Origin: Gnetum montanum
Taxonomy: Eukaryota > Streptophyta > Gnetopsida > Gnetales > Gnetaceae
Assembly (NCBI GenBank): GCA_015680685.1
Contig: MNCI01017909.1
Coordinates: 1,667,054 to 1,731,053, forward strand
DNA length: 64,000 bases
Direction: 5' to 3'
The translations under genes were made by a program, and so were the position numbers. Positions within the stretch are counted from its first letter, which is position 1, and every line of letters starts with the position of its first letter. The notes below the pieces were generated by a model. The model made no database searches and was not told where the DNA came from. It was given only the letters and a program-made list of their open reading frames with translations. Positions 12,076-25,800 of this stretch are shown piece after piece.

Positions 12076-13528
12076 TCTAACAAATCCTTTAGGTTTACAT
12101 TGACATAATAAAATATTAGTATCAGTATCAAAATTCTTTGCGAGTGAGAAAAATATGTAAGGTAGTTGAAATTGCTTGTGTATGGTTAACACAAGTTCTT
12201 GTTATCACACATCAAATTTGAATATAATAAATACTCATTACAAGAATTTTAAACACAATTAAGAGAGAATCAAAAAAATGGTAGAAATACTCATTTTAAG
12301 ATTGAAGGGTAGTGTTGAACATGTCACATTAAAATGTTCTAAATACCAATCTTAAAATTAGTACCAACAAATCATAACTTAAACAAAGAGATACAACCAT
12401 TAGAAAAAAGGTTGCAAGCATCCAAGACTTATAAGAACCCAAAATCATGATGAAGAAAAGACATGAGGAGAGAAGTAATATAATCCATGTGAACATGAAT
12501 AGATAGGACATTGTCCATATCAAGATTCAATCATGGAATCCAAGTTGTATAAGAATTGAATGAGGTTGTAGGAACTAGGTGCTCATAGTTCAATAATAAA
12601 GACAAAGAAGTGTTACAGAGAAGACACAGAAAAAGAAGAAATGCATGTACACAAAGAACAACAATCTATGGTAACAAAATCAAGTCTAAAAGAATGTGGA
12701 ACACTCCAGGAGAACAAGTGTAGATTAAGTCTATTTGCTAACTATAAATATTGACAAATAGGGGAGAAACATCATCCATATTGAATTCAGGTAATGGAAA
12801 TCAAGACCATGAGAGACAAAGATGATAAGGTTTATTCATGCAGAGAACGAAAGATGAACAAACTTGCAAAAGAGGATGGAAATCATGCTAAGAGAAAGAC
12901 AAATGGAATAACTGTTCATCCATTTTGCATTGTGCTGAGCTCCAAACTAATGAGTTGAGTGAGAGAAGAATCCTCAAATGAAGGAATTGTTAAATGAGTA
13001 AGATGAAGGAATTGCTAAATAAGTAAGATAACAAAGAACATGAACCCAACACACCACATAAGAAATAAGAATGTAAGTTGCAAAAAGAATGCAGCAACAA
13101 CAACAAAGCCCATGAGAAATTAAAGAATCCATGATACATATGAATAATGTAAGTTCCAATCAAATGATACATTACCATTTCATTCTTAGAAATGATTTGT
13201 ATCAATTAAAAAGCTCCAAGGTTTTGTAGGCCTTAGAACTTTATCATATGTAAGCCTTGACCTCACCCTTCAAGTAGTTAGCCCTCAAAGTAAGGTGCCT
13301 AGAATAGTCTAGTGAGAGCTAGATCACTCTAGGACTTAGAGAATGTCATAAAAAAGAGGAGAGAGAGGAAAAGTTCAAATAATAAAAAAATTTAGTGGAT
13401 AGTAAATTAATAATAAAATTTTAATTTAAATGTTAAAACAATAAATTTTGTTTTTATTAATGTTGAAATGGGTACATAATGCTTGAGGAACGAAGGTGCT
13501 GTAAATGTCTTTTACTCAATGTTGTAAT
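12076..13528. other. no gene seen
   Basis: AT-rich sequence with no recognised protein motif on either strand. The short minus-strand frames at 12329-12523 and 12974-13205 encode hydrophobic runs typical of chance frames in AT-rich DNA. A local near-duplication of 'aagatgaaggaattg' occurs at about 12976-13017. Confidence 0.5.
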
Positions 13529-13754
13529 CACTTTGTGCTCAAAGGGGCAAAGTTTGGATGTAAGCCAAAAGTCCTCCATGCAAATAATCAGTTTTTAATG
13601 TAAACACTACATGTCATCTTCTACATAGGATAGAAGAGTAACACTTTGTGCTCAAAGGGGCAATGTTTGGATGTAAACAAAGAGTCCTCCATGCAAAGAA
13701 TGAGCTTTTAATGTAAACAATACATGCCCTCTTCTACATAGGATAGAAGAGTAT
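13529..13754. repeat. 113-bp tandem duplication, two copies
   Basis: Copy one (13529-13641) begins CACTTTGTGCTCAAAGGGGC and is followed head to tail by a second copy at 13642-13754 with only a few differences. No coding frame crosses it. Confidence 0.85.
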
Positions 13755-16507
13755 TTATCAGGTTTAGAGTCCTATTGTTTCCATTCTTTAATTTTGGAAC
13801 ATAGTATGCCTTTATAGGGCTTTTTTGGCTTTAAAGAAAAAAAATTAGAAGGAAAAAAGGTTTTATTTTTGCTTATTTTTTATTGTTTTCGGAAAAGCAA
13901 AAATATTAGAATTTATAAGAAGCTTTCGTAAGTTTTAAAGAATTTTGATTTTATTCTTCCTTTGTTCAAATTTTGCAATTCTTCGCATAAATCTTGATTT
14001 TTTTTAGGTTTTTTTATTCCTTTGATGAAGGCTTAGAAGCCTCTAAAATACTCTTGTAGTTAAGTCCTCGATTTATAATTATTTTAATTGAATTTGAGGG
14101 TGTCGACACCACACATTGAAATAATGAAGCTATGCTGAAGATGTTTTGTGTCAAAATTTTAGGTGTTTCAAGATGAAATGATACAGTAAACCTGTAAAAA
14201 TGTAATAAACAGTTTGATAATAATTCCGGTGGGAATAATATCATGATCCTCTGAATAATTCAATAGAGGAAACTAAGTATTTTGCTAATTAACAATAATA
14301 ATAAATTGCCGTAAAAGTAAATGCTTGAAAACAAAAATATAATCGAAGTCAAAGTGCTTCAATAAGTATGAATCAATTTTGGTCTCTGAACAATGAATGG
14401 GTACTCCCTGATTACTTCAAAATCACAGAAACAGAATGTAAAAACTTCACTACAATAACTAAAACTATGACAAATGAACCACAATTGCCCTATATATATA
14501 GGCAATAGCAGGAAATGCATTAATGCACAAAGAAATGCGACGATGCATACGCACTGTCAAATTGTAATTAGAATGAGAATTTTGACATTAATCTCATGAT
14601 TACAAAACAAAGCAATCAACAGGGAAGACATAAAGTAAAAAAGCATATAGTAAGTTATAAGAACTGCACAAATTGCATATCAGTCACATAAATGGTAAAT
14701 TGTGAAGATAGATATCCACAGTTATGTTCATAGCATAGTTAATAGAGAAAGAGCTGAGGTAACAATGAAACATCATGAACATGCATAGAATATGAATGTA
14801 TCAATAGAGTATCCAAATTCGAAGAAGTATCTGCAATCTAGACAAAAAAAAGACGATGTGTGTTTACATTCTCTCTAACAAAGGACGCCACAACCATATA
14901 CAAACTGACAATCTTTTAACTAACCAATAATTCGGTTGCTTATCATGTAAATCATCGTAGTTACACATCTTCAGCTTATCTTTACACGTTGAAGTTGATA
15001 AGCACACTTCAAGAAATAGCAAAATTGCCTAAGAAGAAGTAAAAATGCCCCTACAGCACACTACACAATGAATGCCATGTCTATGATGCAGGATGCATTC
15101 GCATCCCCAAAGCATTTGGGATGACAAGATTTTCACAGAGACACCCCCGCAAACTATTGGTAAATTCTCATATGCCCCTGCAACTTGGTATGAGTATTTA
15201 GTTTTCCATAAATCTGACCATCTTGATGTGATAAGCTTACATGCATAACAATAGTACACCATAAGCAACATACAAAAAGAAACGATGAAACTGTGAATCA
15301 TGCAAGACAAGCATATTCGTTACCACAGAGTGTAAATACCCAAGTAATGTTATGGATGCTGGAATTGTCTGCTGTTTCTGAAATTCTATTAATGAAATTA
15401 TAGCCTAACCCCTTCTCCTCAAAGAATATAAAGAATAAAAAAAATCCAGCAAGCATAAGAATCCTCTCACAATAACAATGTATTAATCTATTCTCATCAA
15501 GGACGAAAATACAATCCAGCAAATGCCCGACTACTGCACTACCATCCAACACTTATTTTAACAACCAACTCTAAAACTGTGTCTAGTAATCATCATCTAA
15601 AATGTGACAACAAAATCATTATCTATCCAAGCAGTGCAAATCTATGATCTATTTATGATTAAAAAAAGAGTATTGAGCTTTTAACAATGATATGCATATA
15701 GAGAAGTTGACTGATGCTGTCTAGAAAACCACAGCACTGAATGATTGAAATAAGGATAATATCCCTTTCCATTGATATCTCCAAACCATATACAATTAAG
15801 GATGATCTTGTTTAATTTAGTGTAACTCTTGTATAAAACTCAACAAGAAGAGTAGTGAACATCAGTGATTGTAAAGAAAATATTTTTGCAAATCCATAAA
15901 CTTTTCTACCATGTTAATGTTTACTTTCCAACTAATCAATTTTAATTTCACGATTGTAAATTATTCGTGACTTGATTCTTAGTTAACTCAAGTTTAAATG
16001 CTAGCATATACTAGTTTGTAACTTTACATGATGTCAAAATGGTCCGTTGAATTTTGAAATAATACAATGAAGCTCTGTTCTTGTTCTTCTTCAGAACAAT
16101 ATTTCTTGCTAGATGAATTTACAGATTCTGCTGTAAATCCCAGGTGTTTCATTACAGGCTGTCATGAGGGCTTCTAGAAGCCATTCCAAGGAAAGGCTAC
16201 TTGGCACCATTGCCTAGCGATTGTAGAGTGAGAAAGGTGTGGGGAAGTAATCTCTGAAAGATCGGTGAACTTTCACCAACATAGAAGAAATATGACTCAT
16301 GCTGAAATTTCACCCAACAATGGCACCTTTAAAAGAAAATATGAGGGAAAAAAAACATATAGCACATAGATAGCATGAAAACTACGAGAAACTAATATGA
16401 GTTCAACCCAAAAGATTATTTCGTTTACTGGTTGGTTGGATTTTTTCGTCTAATTATTTAAACCTACTGTCTACATATTTAGATATACTTCTGTGCATAT
16501 CTCTTCG
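13755..16507. other. no gene seen; 3' flank of the EngB gene
   Basis: No open frame with recognisable content. A near-palindromic TATA tract (CCTATATATATAGG) sits at 14489-14502, possibly the promoter of an unrecognised LTR. The frames at 15029-15310 and 15298-15552 (minus) show no family resemblance. Confidence 0.45.
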
Positions 16508-16513
16508 TTTATT
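16508..16513 (-). promoter_or_regulatory. candidate poly(A) signal of EngB gene
   Basis: TTTATT on the plus strand is AATAAA in the direction of the gene, 75 bases past the stop codon. Position and orientation fit; no transcript evidence is available. Confidence 0.45.
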
Positions 16514-16587
16514 GGTGAATTGTACATATCCTACAAAAGTTCTTGCAAACTTCTTCAGCTTCATTTCTTTAAATGCAAGAAAGTAAA

Positions 16588-16803
16588 TTACTGATCCCAA
16601 TAGTTCCTTAGTTGGGACATATGTAACAAGAGTTCATCTCTCCCAAGATTCGTTACACTGCTTGTCATAATCCATGGAGGCGTTTCCCGATAATATCCAT
16701 TTATCATATCCTGGAAATCTGCAATGTTTTCCTCGGGTTTGAGTGCCCCGGTCTTCGAAGATTTTCTTTTGTCACATTTTGTGAAAACAAAAGTGAATGG
16801 AAC
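16588..16803 (-). CDS. EngB GTPase exon 4 (G4, G5, stop)
   Basis: Acceptor ATGCAG directly precedes the Val codon at 16803. The exon encodes 71 residues, '[15 protein letters not shown]' through 'LRNYWDQ', with TKCD giving guanine specificity and '[11 protein letters not shown]' forming G5. TAA is at 16588-16590. Confidence 0.93.
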   Translation of the reverse strand, partial: VPFTFVFTKCDKRKSSKTGALKPEENIADFQDMINGYYRETPPWIMTSSVTNLGRDELLLHMSQLRNYWDQ

Positions 16804-19800
16804 CTGCATGTAAAGGAATTGAAAGCATTCAAACCAACACAGCAATCCTAGCATTCCAGGACACAAAATAATCTGAAAATCAAGAAAATGTAATTGAAAT
16901 AAACGTACCTGAATTTTATCGAGCCAAAAGGCACAATCAATGTCAATCTTCTGTGGTGGAATGCTGGCATCAATGAGAAGCAATGTAACAACTATTGTAT
17001 CCCTATTCAAGAAAAATCCTTTCGTGAATTGGTTCCAACTAGAGCGTGCCGAATCAGGGGCATCTGCATACCTGCACGGAAATTGTGCAATCTGTAACAT
17101 ATTGGATGATTGTAGAGACAATTCCCCCAGAATTGTCAACTGTTAGAATGTTCTTAATGCCTTTTAAAACAAAACCTGCTAAATAATAAAGACATCTGAA
17201 ACACATCTGAACTCTTTGATGGTTGATATCGTAAACAATGTAATGTCAAGAATCAGTGGTGAAACTGTATAACAATGTTTGGCTTTAAAAAAAAAATGGA
17301 AATTAGCTCCTTCAATCTTTTCTTACAGGAAATTAACCTCATTCATAACTTTAGAAATAACCATTATTATGGGTATATATATTTCTCATTCACCTTTTCT
17401 ACAAATGAACATGTGGTCCCTCCAAAACTTCAGGGTGAAGCTTACTGAACCTAACAGCTCCAGGGTTGCATTTCAGCATTTCAACCATCAGAGCAGTGGG
17501 TGAAAACTAAAGAGGCATAGTCTGCTACCCAGTTTAACCAAAAAATATTATGTTAAGTGGATTAACCGGTAAAAACGGAGGGCAAAACAGCCGTTTTTAT
17601 GTTTTAGTATTTATGTCAAACCAAGTCATTCATTCCATCCATGCCACTGTGCTTCACAGCTATATTTTGCATTTTGACTTTCGGTGAAAGATTTCAACTT
17701 CAGATTCACCTCTATTCAAAGCCTATATGAATTTATAACTGGTTTCTTTTCTTGTTTTTATTTTCTTTGGTTATGTCAACTCTTGGATTTTGCCCTTTCT
17801 TAATGTATAAGATTCAATAGCATACTAATATCTTCAATTTCCTTTTAAGGATATGGAAGATGTCGATGCAGCACGTGGTCCAGCTGCTAAAAATAAAAAT
17901 TTCTTCAGATGAAATCCACTAGGCTGCCATTCTTCATGAAAATGCACAGAAATGAAAATGCACAGAAAAGACCAATTTACATAAAATCAAAGCCAGATAC
18001 AAACTAAGAAGTCATCTATAGAATTTTACAAATCCTTAGGATTGCTCCATAAAGAGAGAATTTAAGCAAGTTGCAACATAAGTAGGACAATATCAAGGTA
18101 TTGAATGCTAGGCAAATTTCATTGCAAAGCATGCAAAAAAATGGTAACGGCAATGTCTGATGGATGGATGCATCACTCTTAGCTCTCTCTAGCAAATTAT
18201 TGATTTAATGTTTCCCTAATGCTTGAAGCACTTAATCAAATTTGCAGCTCAGGAAAAACAAGGTTTCACTGCCATTATTTATTTCTTTTTTTTGTAGGGA
18301 AATATGTCATGAATCAGTGTTCAATGATGGTCCTAAACAAATTTGAGGTCCTGGTAAAATTGTAGAGGCAGATAATGTAAGTCTGGTTATCAATAGTATC
18401 ACCGAGGAAAGCAAGTTGAAATGCAATCGGTATTTGAAGGGGTGAAGAGGGGATCAAATACAGTGTTTATTGTTGATGTTTGATAGACCAGAATCACTCA
18501 CAAACGGAATATACAGGTGCATTAAGCCCAAAAGCATAATCTAAAGCAATATGTGACAGCGCTATGACCATAAGCAGCTCAAACAATTCAAACGCACAAA
18601 AAACAATAAACCAATCAAAGAATTATAAAGATCATTTGACATAACTGCATATTCATAACACTGAGATTACATTGGCGCATTGAAAGGACATCTTTTTTTA
18701 TTTAATTATGATTATCATTATTATTGAATACAATCTATATGCTAATCAATCACTGACAAAGGAAGCAAATGATAAGGATGACAACAAAAAGAACAAAATA
18801 GAAGATTGCTAAAAAAAATTTGTACATAGAGATTCTGCATAAAGGAATCAGTGTCTTCCCTTATAAACAACATTGACTTTGATTCATTGATGTTATACAT
18901 ACATGAAGTTTCATCATTCATGAATATGTTACAAGTTTTGAATTCTTGATTTTGAATAAATAAAATCAACGTAACTTTTCCCTATAATGACTGAGAACCA
19001 TTGTTATACTGTATTGATATTTATGAAATGCTGAACAGAATCTCAGTTCTGGCAATCTAGAATTTCAATTTGCATCACCATGATGGATCAGTGCTAAAAT
19101 CGCAATTACAATTCTATGCAATTCCAAGTGATTTTAAATCACAAAGATGCTGACCAATTTTGGGTGATTCCAGGAAATCTCAACTTCTTTATTACATTTT
19201 GTTAATAGAAGTACATATGTTTCTCAAAATTCTTAAAATTCTATTAAAGTTTCATGTTACTTTAATGTTGCAATTCTAAGTGATCCACATTCCGTTACCA
19301 AAACCTGATATGTGCAGAAAGTGATGGTGACAAGAACATTAGAGTGAAGACTATGGCTCAAGTGGAAGCCCTAGATGGAGATGGGGATGATTATTGTGGA
19401 TCAAATGAACAAGGTAGTGACTCATTCCTAAGTAACTTTGGTGGTGCTACTAGCAAGAAGGATAGAAGAGATGGTGATGCTGAGAATGGTAGTGAGGTTG
19501 AAAACAACAGTGAAGCCGACAATGGCAAACACATCAAGAGCGGCAATTTTAGCAATGTGTATGCTAACACTAGGGAATCTAGAGATAAACCTACAATGTA
19601 GGTTTCTAACTCAAGAGAGATGGTCATCAATAGTACTCAACGGTCTTGTTGCTCAATGATGGTCAGCTTAGGGGCCTAGCAGCCTAGCGCTAGGGGCATT
19701 GAAGAGGCCATGGTGAAGGATGGGAGACTCAAGATTCAACTATCCAAGGAAACCTAAATGGCTAAGGAGAAAGAGTTGGAGCATTCATTGATTGCAAAGT

Positions 19801-22800
19801 TCATCCTTATTGGCCTCAACCTTGTGTCAAGCAAGTCAAGCAATGGGAGGCCACCTCCTAGCCTATCCTTGAGGTTGAGGTTTGTGTTCTCCTTGGCAAC
19901 CTTCATCTAGTTGTCTTTCAATTTGTTTAGGATAGAGATATTGTTCTACATAAGACCCCTAGTTTTTCAGTGCTAGGGGTTGGCCCTCACTCACTGGGGA
20001 AGAGCATATAGTGTGTCGCAATAGCTCGCTATTGCAACATTAGTAAGGCATGGCAGCATACATTGTAGCATGCATACATGATCACCCATATCACAACTTT
20101 GCTGAAAAATTCTAAGTATTTTTCTAGTCTGAAAATTAAAATGGACAAAAAAAATTGAACCCTCACCCTAATTCTTATTATTCTAAGTTCTTACCGATAT
20201 TCTATCTGCATTGTTGTGATTGTGATTTTTTTTAATTCTATTTAAACAAGTGTTCATGGGTCCCACCCTTGCCTACCAATGGGCCCAAGGACACATAAGC
20301 ATGGGTGGATGTATCATGCATACCATAGATGGTCACATGCTGGTAATTACAAGCTATTGTGACACACTTTATGATCTTCCCACTCACTGGTGCCTAGAGG
20401 TGCATCATGCCCTGCAACTATTTGACCCTGTACCAATTTGGATATGGCCTTCCTTGGGTGGCCTGGACCACTACCTTGCTTCAAAACCTTTGATTTTTTG
20501 GAGATTTTATCAACTTGGATAACTTTACGACTTCTATATGGGTTTGTCTATTTCTACATTTGGTGTAATCTCAACTACAAACAGACAGGGATTTTGAGAA
20601 TCTTTGAATTGAATATGAGCATGTCTTTTCTCCAAATGACGACTGTCCCTTTAGGCCAACCCACTGGCAAAAGGGCCCCAAAGCCAACTACTTTATCTTA
20701 AAGGGCATAGAAAGGAGGATGTGGCTTCTGCAGAAAGAAAAATCATTCTACAAAAGACTGTTGGGTCTATACAGGTAGAGCTTCCCAACTTCTAGGAAAA
20801 GAATTTCGAGACTGTCTGCCATGTGTCCAATTTTCCACTTGCTAAACCCTTCCCTACTCCACCAAAGCAAGGGAAGAATCACCAACTAGGGGATGCTGCT
20901 CCTAGGCAGGGTTGACTTTTAAAACAAATTTTAAATATTGTAAAATGTTTCTATTACCGAACAAGGGGTGCTAGCTATTGGTTCAGCATGCACTTGGACT
21001 CATCATGCTCACCATTTAATTATTTTCCTTGTTGAAGTTTCAAGCTTAGGAGAAGACATAAGCATCATTTTTCAAAGTTGAAACTGAATGAAGGCCATAT
21101 TTATTATAAAAAAGTATGTAAACTAGGAAACAAAGCCATGTAATTTCTCTCTTTCATTAAAGTCAAAAGGTCACAAGTCAAATAGGAATTTTATTTAATT
21201 TTTATTAAAAATATTGATGGGCAGATGTAACATTATTTTGGCCTCAATCTCACATGTTCATTCATTTTCCAAGTTTCTTTATTCATTGGGGAAGCCCTGT
21301 CTATCATAGCCAAACTTAGCCCCATCAAATGCCTATAAATTCTTGGGCAAATCATATTGTATGTAGGATAAATTCATCAACTGAAGATTTGATTTAAATT
21401 TTCAACAATTCATCATTCATCAAACCGATCATCAAGATTCATCAATTCACCAACAACTCATTAACAATTTCCATCATCAAATCAACAAGTTCTCTTCATA
21501 TTCCAAAAAGAGTGGAATCCACTATTTCGATCATATCTCTCTGATTTCTAAACATTTTTAAGTGATTCTAGTTTCATTGGAAAGATAAGATACATGACTA
21601 CAGCCAAACCAAATTTCACATTCAGATCAGATATCATTTGGAAGGTACAATCTCTGTAAATTGTGTGATTTTCTGCTATCCAAAACTATTCCCAAACGAG
21701 TGACAAACAATGCATTGATTACATTTTCATCATATCCCAACATTTGCATGTGATTCTTGATTCTTTGAAAAGCTAATATCTGCAGGAACATTTAGTTAAA
21801 ATTTCAGCATCATAGCTTTGTTAATTTGGGAGATACAGTCTTATGAAGTTGCACTATCAAAATCGATGTTATTTTGGATAGGCTACAAAGATCTTGTTAT
21901 AACTTTCATTTCTGGGCATTTCTGCTTGCTTTTCTTTCTCTATTGTTATAATTTTCTAGGGTTTCCAAAAATATAAATTTCTTCAGTTAATTCTTTGTGG
22001 TTCAAAAGAACCAAACATTTCTTCTGTTGCTTGTAATTCCAATAGTGGTATCAAAGCATATTGTTGGTTCCGTGGGAAATCAAATCAAGATGAATGATAA
22101 ATTTCAAAAGGCTTAATGATCTTGGATGGGAATCAAAATTTTATGCCATGGAAAATTTTTATCATATGTATTTTTGAACGTAACAATGTTTGGAATATTA
22201 TTGAACAAAAAACATGAATAGCAAGACTATGAAGAGAAAAATGGAAAAAAGCAAGAAGGAAGATGAAATCACAAGAAGAACAATTTGCAAATCATTTTCA
22301 GAAGAAATCAAAAGTTGCATTATCAATATTAAAAGTACCAAAGAAATGTGGCAATTTTTAATAGAAAAATATCAAGACAAGGCAAGAAAGATTGAAGACC
22401 AAAAAATAGAGTCAAAGAAAACAAAGAATAAAAGAGGGCTAAATCAAGTAGCAATCAAGACTTGAAAAAGCAGAGGGAAAAATAAATTTCAAAAGGTAAA
22501 CAAGTGTCAATTTATCTTGCATTCTGTCATTTAATCAATAGATCTCCTTCAAACACATAGCTGATGGAAAGTGGATGCACTAATCACATGATATCAAAGA
22601 TAGATGACTTTAATAGTATCAAATTTCAAAGTCGTCTTGGAAAAATCCAGCTACAAGATGGAAGAAGATTTGAAATAATAGGAATTGACAGCATTACAAT
22701 TAATTTGAAGGTAAAAATGTTCTAGAAATCAAAGATGTATTCTATATGCCTGAATTACAAAATTCATTGCTTTCAATTAGCAAACTAACTAATGATGAAT

Positions 22801-25800
22801 ATAAGTTGCTGTTTGACAAAAATCATTGCATCATTTTTTATGGAAACATGAAAGCAGTAAAATTGGAAAAAATGGAGTCAAATTTATGATAGTAAATCCA
22901 TGCCAAAGTCATTACATCAAAATGGTTCAACCAAAACTGAACAAAAAAATTTCCATCTGAAGATCAAGAAAAATAAAGGAGAACTTTTGGCCTTCGCCAT
23001 TATGAAATCAGAAACTTTACCAAAAGAAAGCCATGAAGAAACAGAGATAAAAAAAATTCATCCATCAAGATTCACAAAGCATCAAAAACTTGAAGAGACT
23101 CATCATTCATCAACAAGAATTTGCAGAAAGAAAGAAGAAGAAAATCATCAAGAAACAAGTCGGCAGGAGACAAGAACAAGAACCAAAAAGTCGACAAACA
23201 AGAACCATCATTAAAGATATCAATCAAGTTTCCAAGCTAATTGAAGATTGGCTAAATTCCAAGACCAAGACTAATGACTCCAAGATGCATTGTAAAGGAA
23301 GGACTGTTAGTTTTAGCATGCACTTGGACTCATCATGCTCACCATTTAATGAATGTCCTTGTTGTGGTTCCAAGCTTGGGAGAAAACTTGAGTATCATTT
23401 TCCAAAGTTTCAATTGATTGAATGCCATATTTATTATAGAAAAGCATGTAAATTAGGAAACAAAACCATGTAATTTTGTCTCTTTCATTAAAGTCAAAAG
23501 GTCACAAGTCAAATAAATATTTTATTTGATTTTTACTAAAAAGATTGATGAGCAAATATAACATTATCTTGGCTCCAATCTCATATGTCCATTCATTTTT
23601 CAAGTTTCTTTATTCATTGGGGAAGCCCTATCCATCATAGCCAAGCTTAGCCCCATCAAATGTCTTTAAATTCTTGGGTAAATCATGTTGTATGTGTGAT
23701 AAATTCATCAATTGAAGATTCCATTGAAATTTTCAACAATTCAACATTCATCATTATTCATCAACAAGCATCTATTCATCATTTATCAATTCAACATGAA
23801 CATTCAACAATTCAGCAATAACTCATCAACAATTTCTATCATCAAATCAACGAGTTCTCTTCTAAAAAGAGTGGTGTCCACTATTTTGAACATAACTCTC
23901 TAATTTCAAAACATTTTTGAGTGATTGGAAAGATGAGATACATGGCTACACCCAATCCAAATTTTACATGCAGATCAGATACCATTTGGAAGATACAATC
24001 TTTGTAAATTGTGTGATTTTCTGCTATCTGAAACTGTTCCTTCAATCTTTGTAAATTATGTTTATAGAAATTGTAGATAATTTCCTAAGGTTTCCAGAAA
24101 TATAAATTTCTTCAGTTAATTCTTTGTTGTTCAAGAGAACCAAGCATATCTTCTGTTGCTTGTAATTCCAACACTAGCCCCATCCATGGCTAGGGGCCCA
24201 TGAAAAGATCTGCTTTTTCTTGGAAAAAACAGCAAATTTGAAAAGGGAATGCAGAAAGAGCATGCAGTTGATGAACAACTAAAGTCCAATGGCCCTATAG
24301 CTAACGAAGAACAAATGTCCATTAGGGAAGATGGCAAGGTTTTTGGGAGCACTCAAAGTGTCTCTGCCTCACCTACGGTTTCTGGGGTCTCTCAGAGGCT
24401 TTCTCATCTTGGTACCTGGGCTAAACCCACTCAAGGTTCCACTCTCTTAGCTACCCCTCCCAGCTCAAAGGGTCCTCTGCAGGTCAAGATGAGTTCCACC
24501 CCTGATTCACAACAATGGCAATGAATCATACAGAAACGCCAAAGGAGATTTTATTGGGAAATCAAGGGCCCTAAAAGAGGTCTTCCAAAAGAGGTCTACT
24601 AGTAGACTATGAAGATTCTCATCTGGAATTGGCCATCGATAGACCCTATGGAATGATCTTTTTGCAGGAAACCAAAATCACTGCAAAGCATAGACAATCC
24701 ATTCAATGGAATGGGTAGAACTATATGGTTATAGGTTCCAGAAGGATGACCGTAGGCTTGGCAATCCTCTCTAGAAACAGGGTCAAGGAAGTTGACACCA
24801 ATGATTAGATCCAAACAATGTATGATGAATCTGAGGATCTCTGGCTTACCAACTTTTATGATCCTTAGAATTAGAAAGACAAGGTCTCATAGATCAGAAG
24901 GTTTGTGACCTTCATTCCAAATTTAGGCCACTAGATCATCATAAGGGGTTTTAATCAAAGACTCTTTGAATATGAAAGATTGGAAGGTAGGAAACCACCT
25001 TTGGGTGCTAATGACATGATCAACCTCTTGTTTAATATACACATGGTGGATCTTGAGTTCCAAGGGTGTCAAGTCACCTAGACCAACCGAAGAAAGGGAT
25101 AACAATTCACGATCTGATCCACATTTCAGAAGTACTTTTGCTTATTCATAGATCAGTTTACATTTTAGTGATTCCAAATCATGGATCACTTAGAATTGTG
25201 ATCCAATGTTGTTAAGAATCACAAAATCATGAAAGATTATCACATTTCTAAGAATTTTTTAAAACATATATACTTCTGTTAATAAAATGTAACAAACAAG
25301 TCCCAGTTGTTTGGAATCACTTGAAATCATGATCTAGAATCACTTGGAATTGTTTAGAATTAGCATTGTGATTTTAACATTGATTTGCATCATGTTGGGC
25401 TAGATCAATCATGGGAATCAAGATTTTGATCTACAATTCATACGTATACTCTACTATTGGTATTTAACAAATAGCCTGTCATGAAATTTATTTTTTAACT
25501 TCTTATTCTACATATACTTGTTTGCAACACTATTCAAATGACCTGCTAGAGCAGGTCCATCCCAGTGGAATCTTGCATGATGCAACTTTTCCACTTTCTT
25601 TAAACCCATGGGATCAATGTTGCTATAAATTTTGATATCTTAAATAGAGTTATGCTTTGTTGCATAACCAACACTGTATAGTGTATAAAAAAATCTAAGG
25701 ACTTTTTGGCATGACTAACTTTTAGAGGTGTCAAAACCCAAAGCACTTTGCCTATAATTACACCTCATGAGATATAGCCAACATGATATTTTCAAAGAAT

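Larger units (their letters stand above)
20971..24178 (+). mobile_element. short Ty1/copia element (gag-protease only) with LTRs and target duplication
   Basis: LTRs at 20976-22044 and 23305-24173 flank only about 1.26 kb. CTAGC at 20971-20975 and 24174-24178 is a perfect 5-bp target duplication. The first LTR is followed by TGGTATCAAAGC, the initiator-Met primer site, and the second is preceded by a polypurine tract. Integrase, RT and RNase H are missing, so the element depended on another for copying or lost them before insertion. LTR lengths differ (1069 vs 869 bp) because of internal deletion in the right copy. It sits inside the LINE within EngB intron 2, in the antisense direction to the gene. 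Confidence 0.88.

Noticed and set aside
22900-23473. Lys/Glu/His-rich frames of 104-127 codons
   Set aside because: Low-complexity tail of the short copia interior running into its 3' LTR; no domain, and the second frame crosses the LTR boundary.
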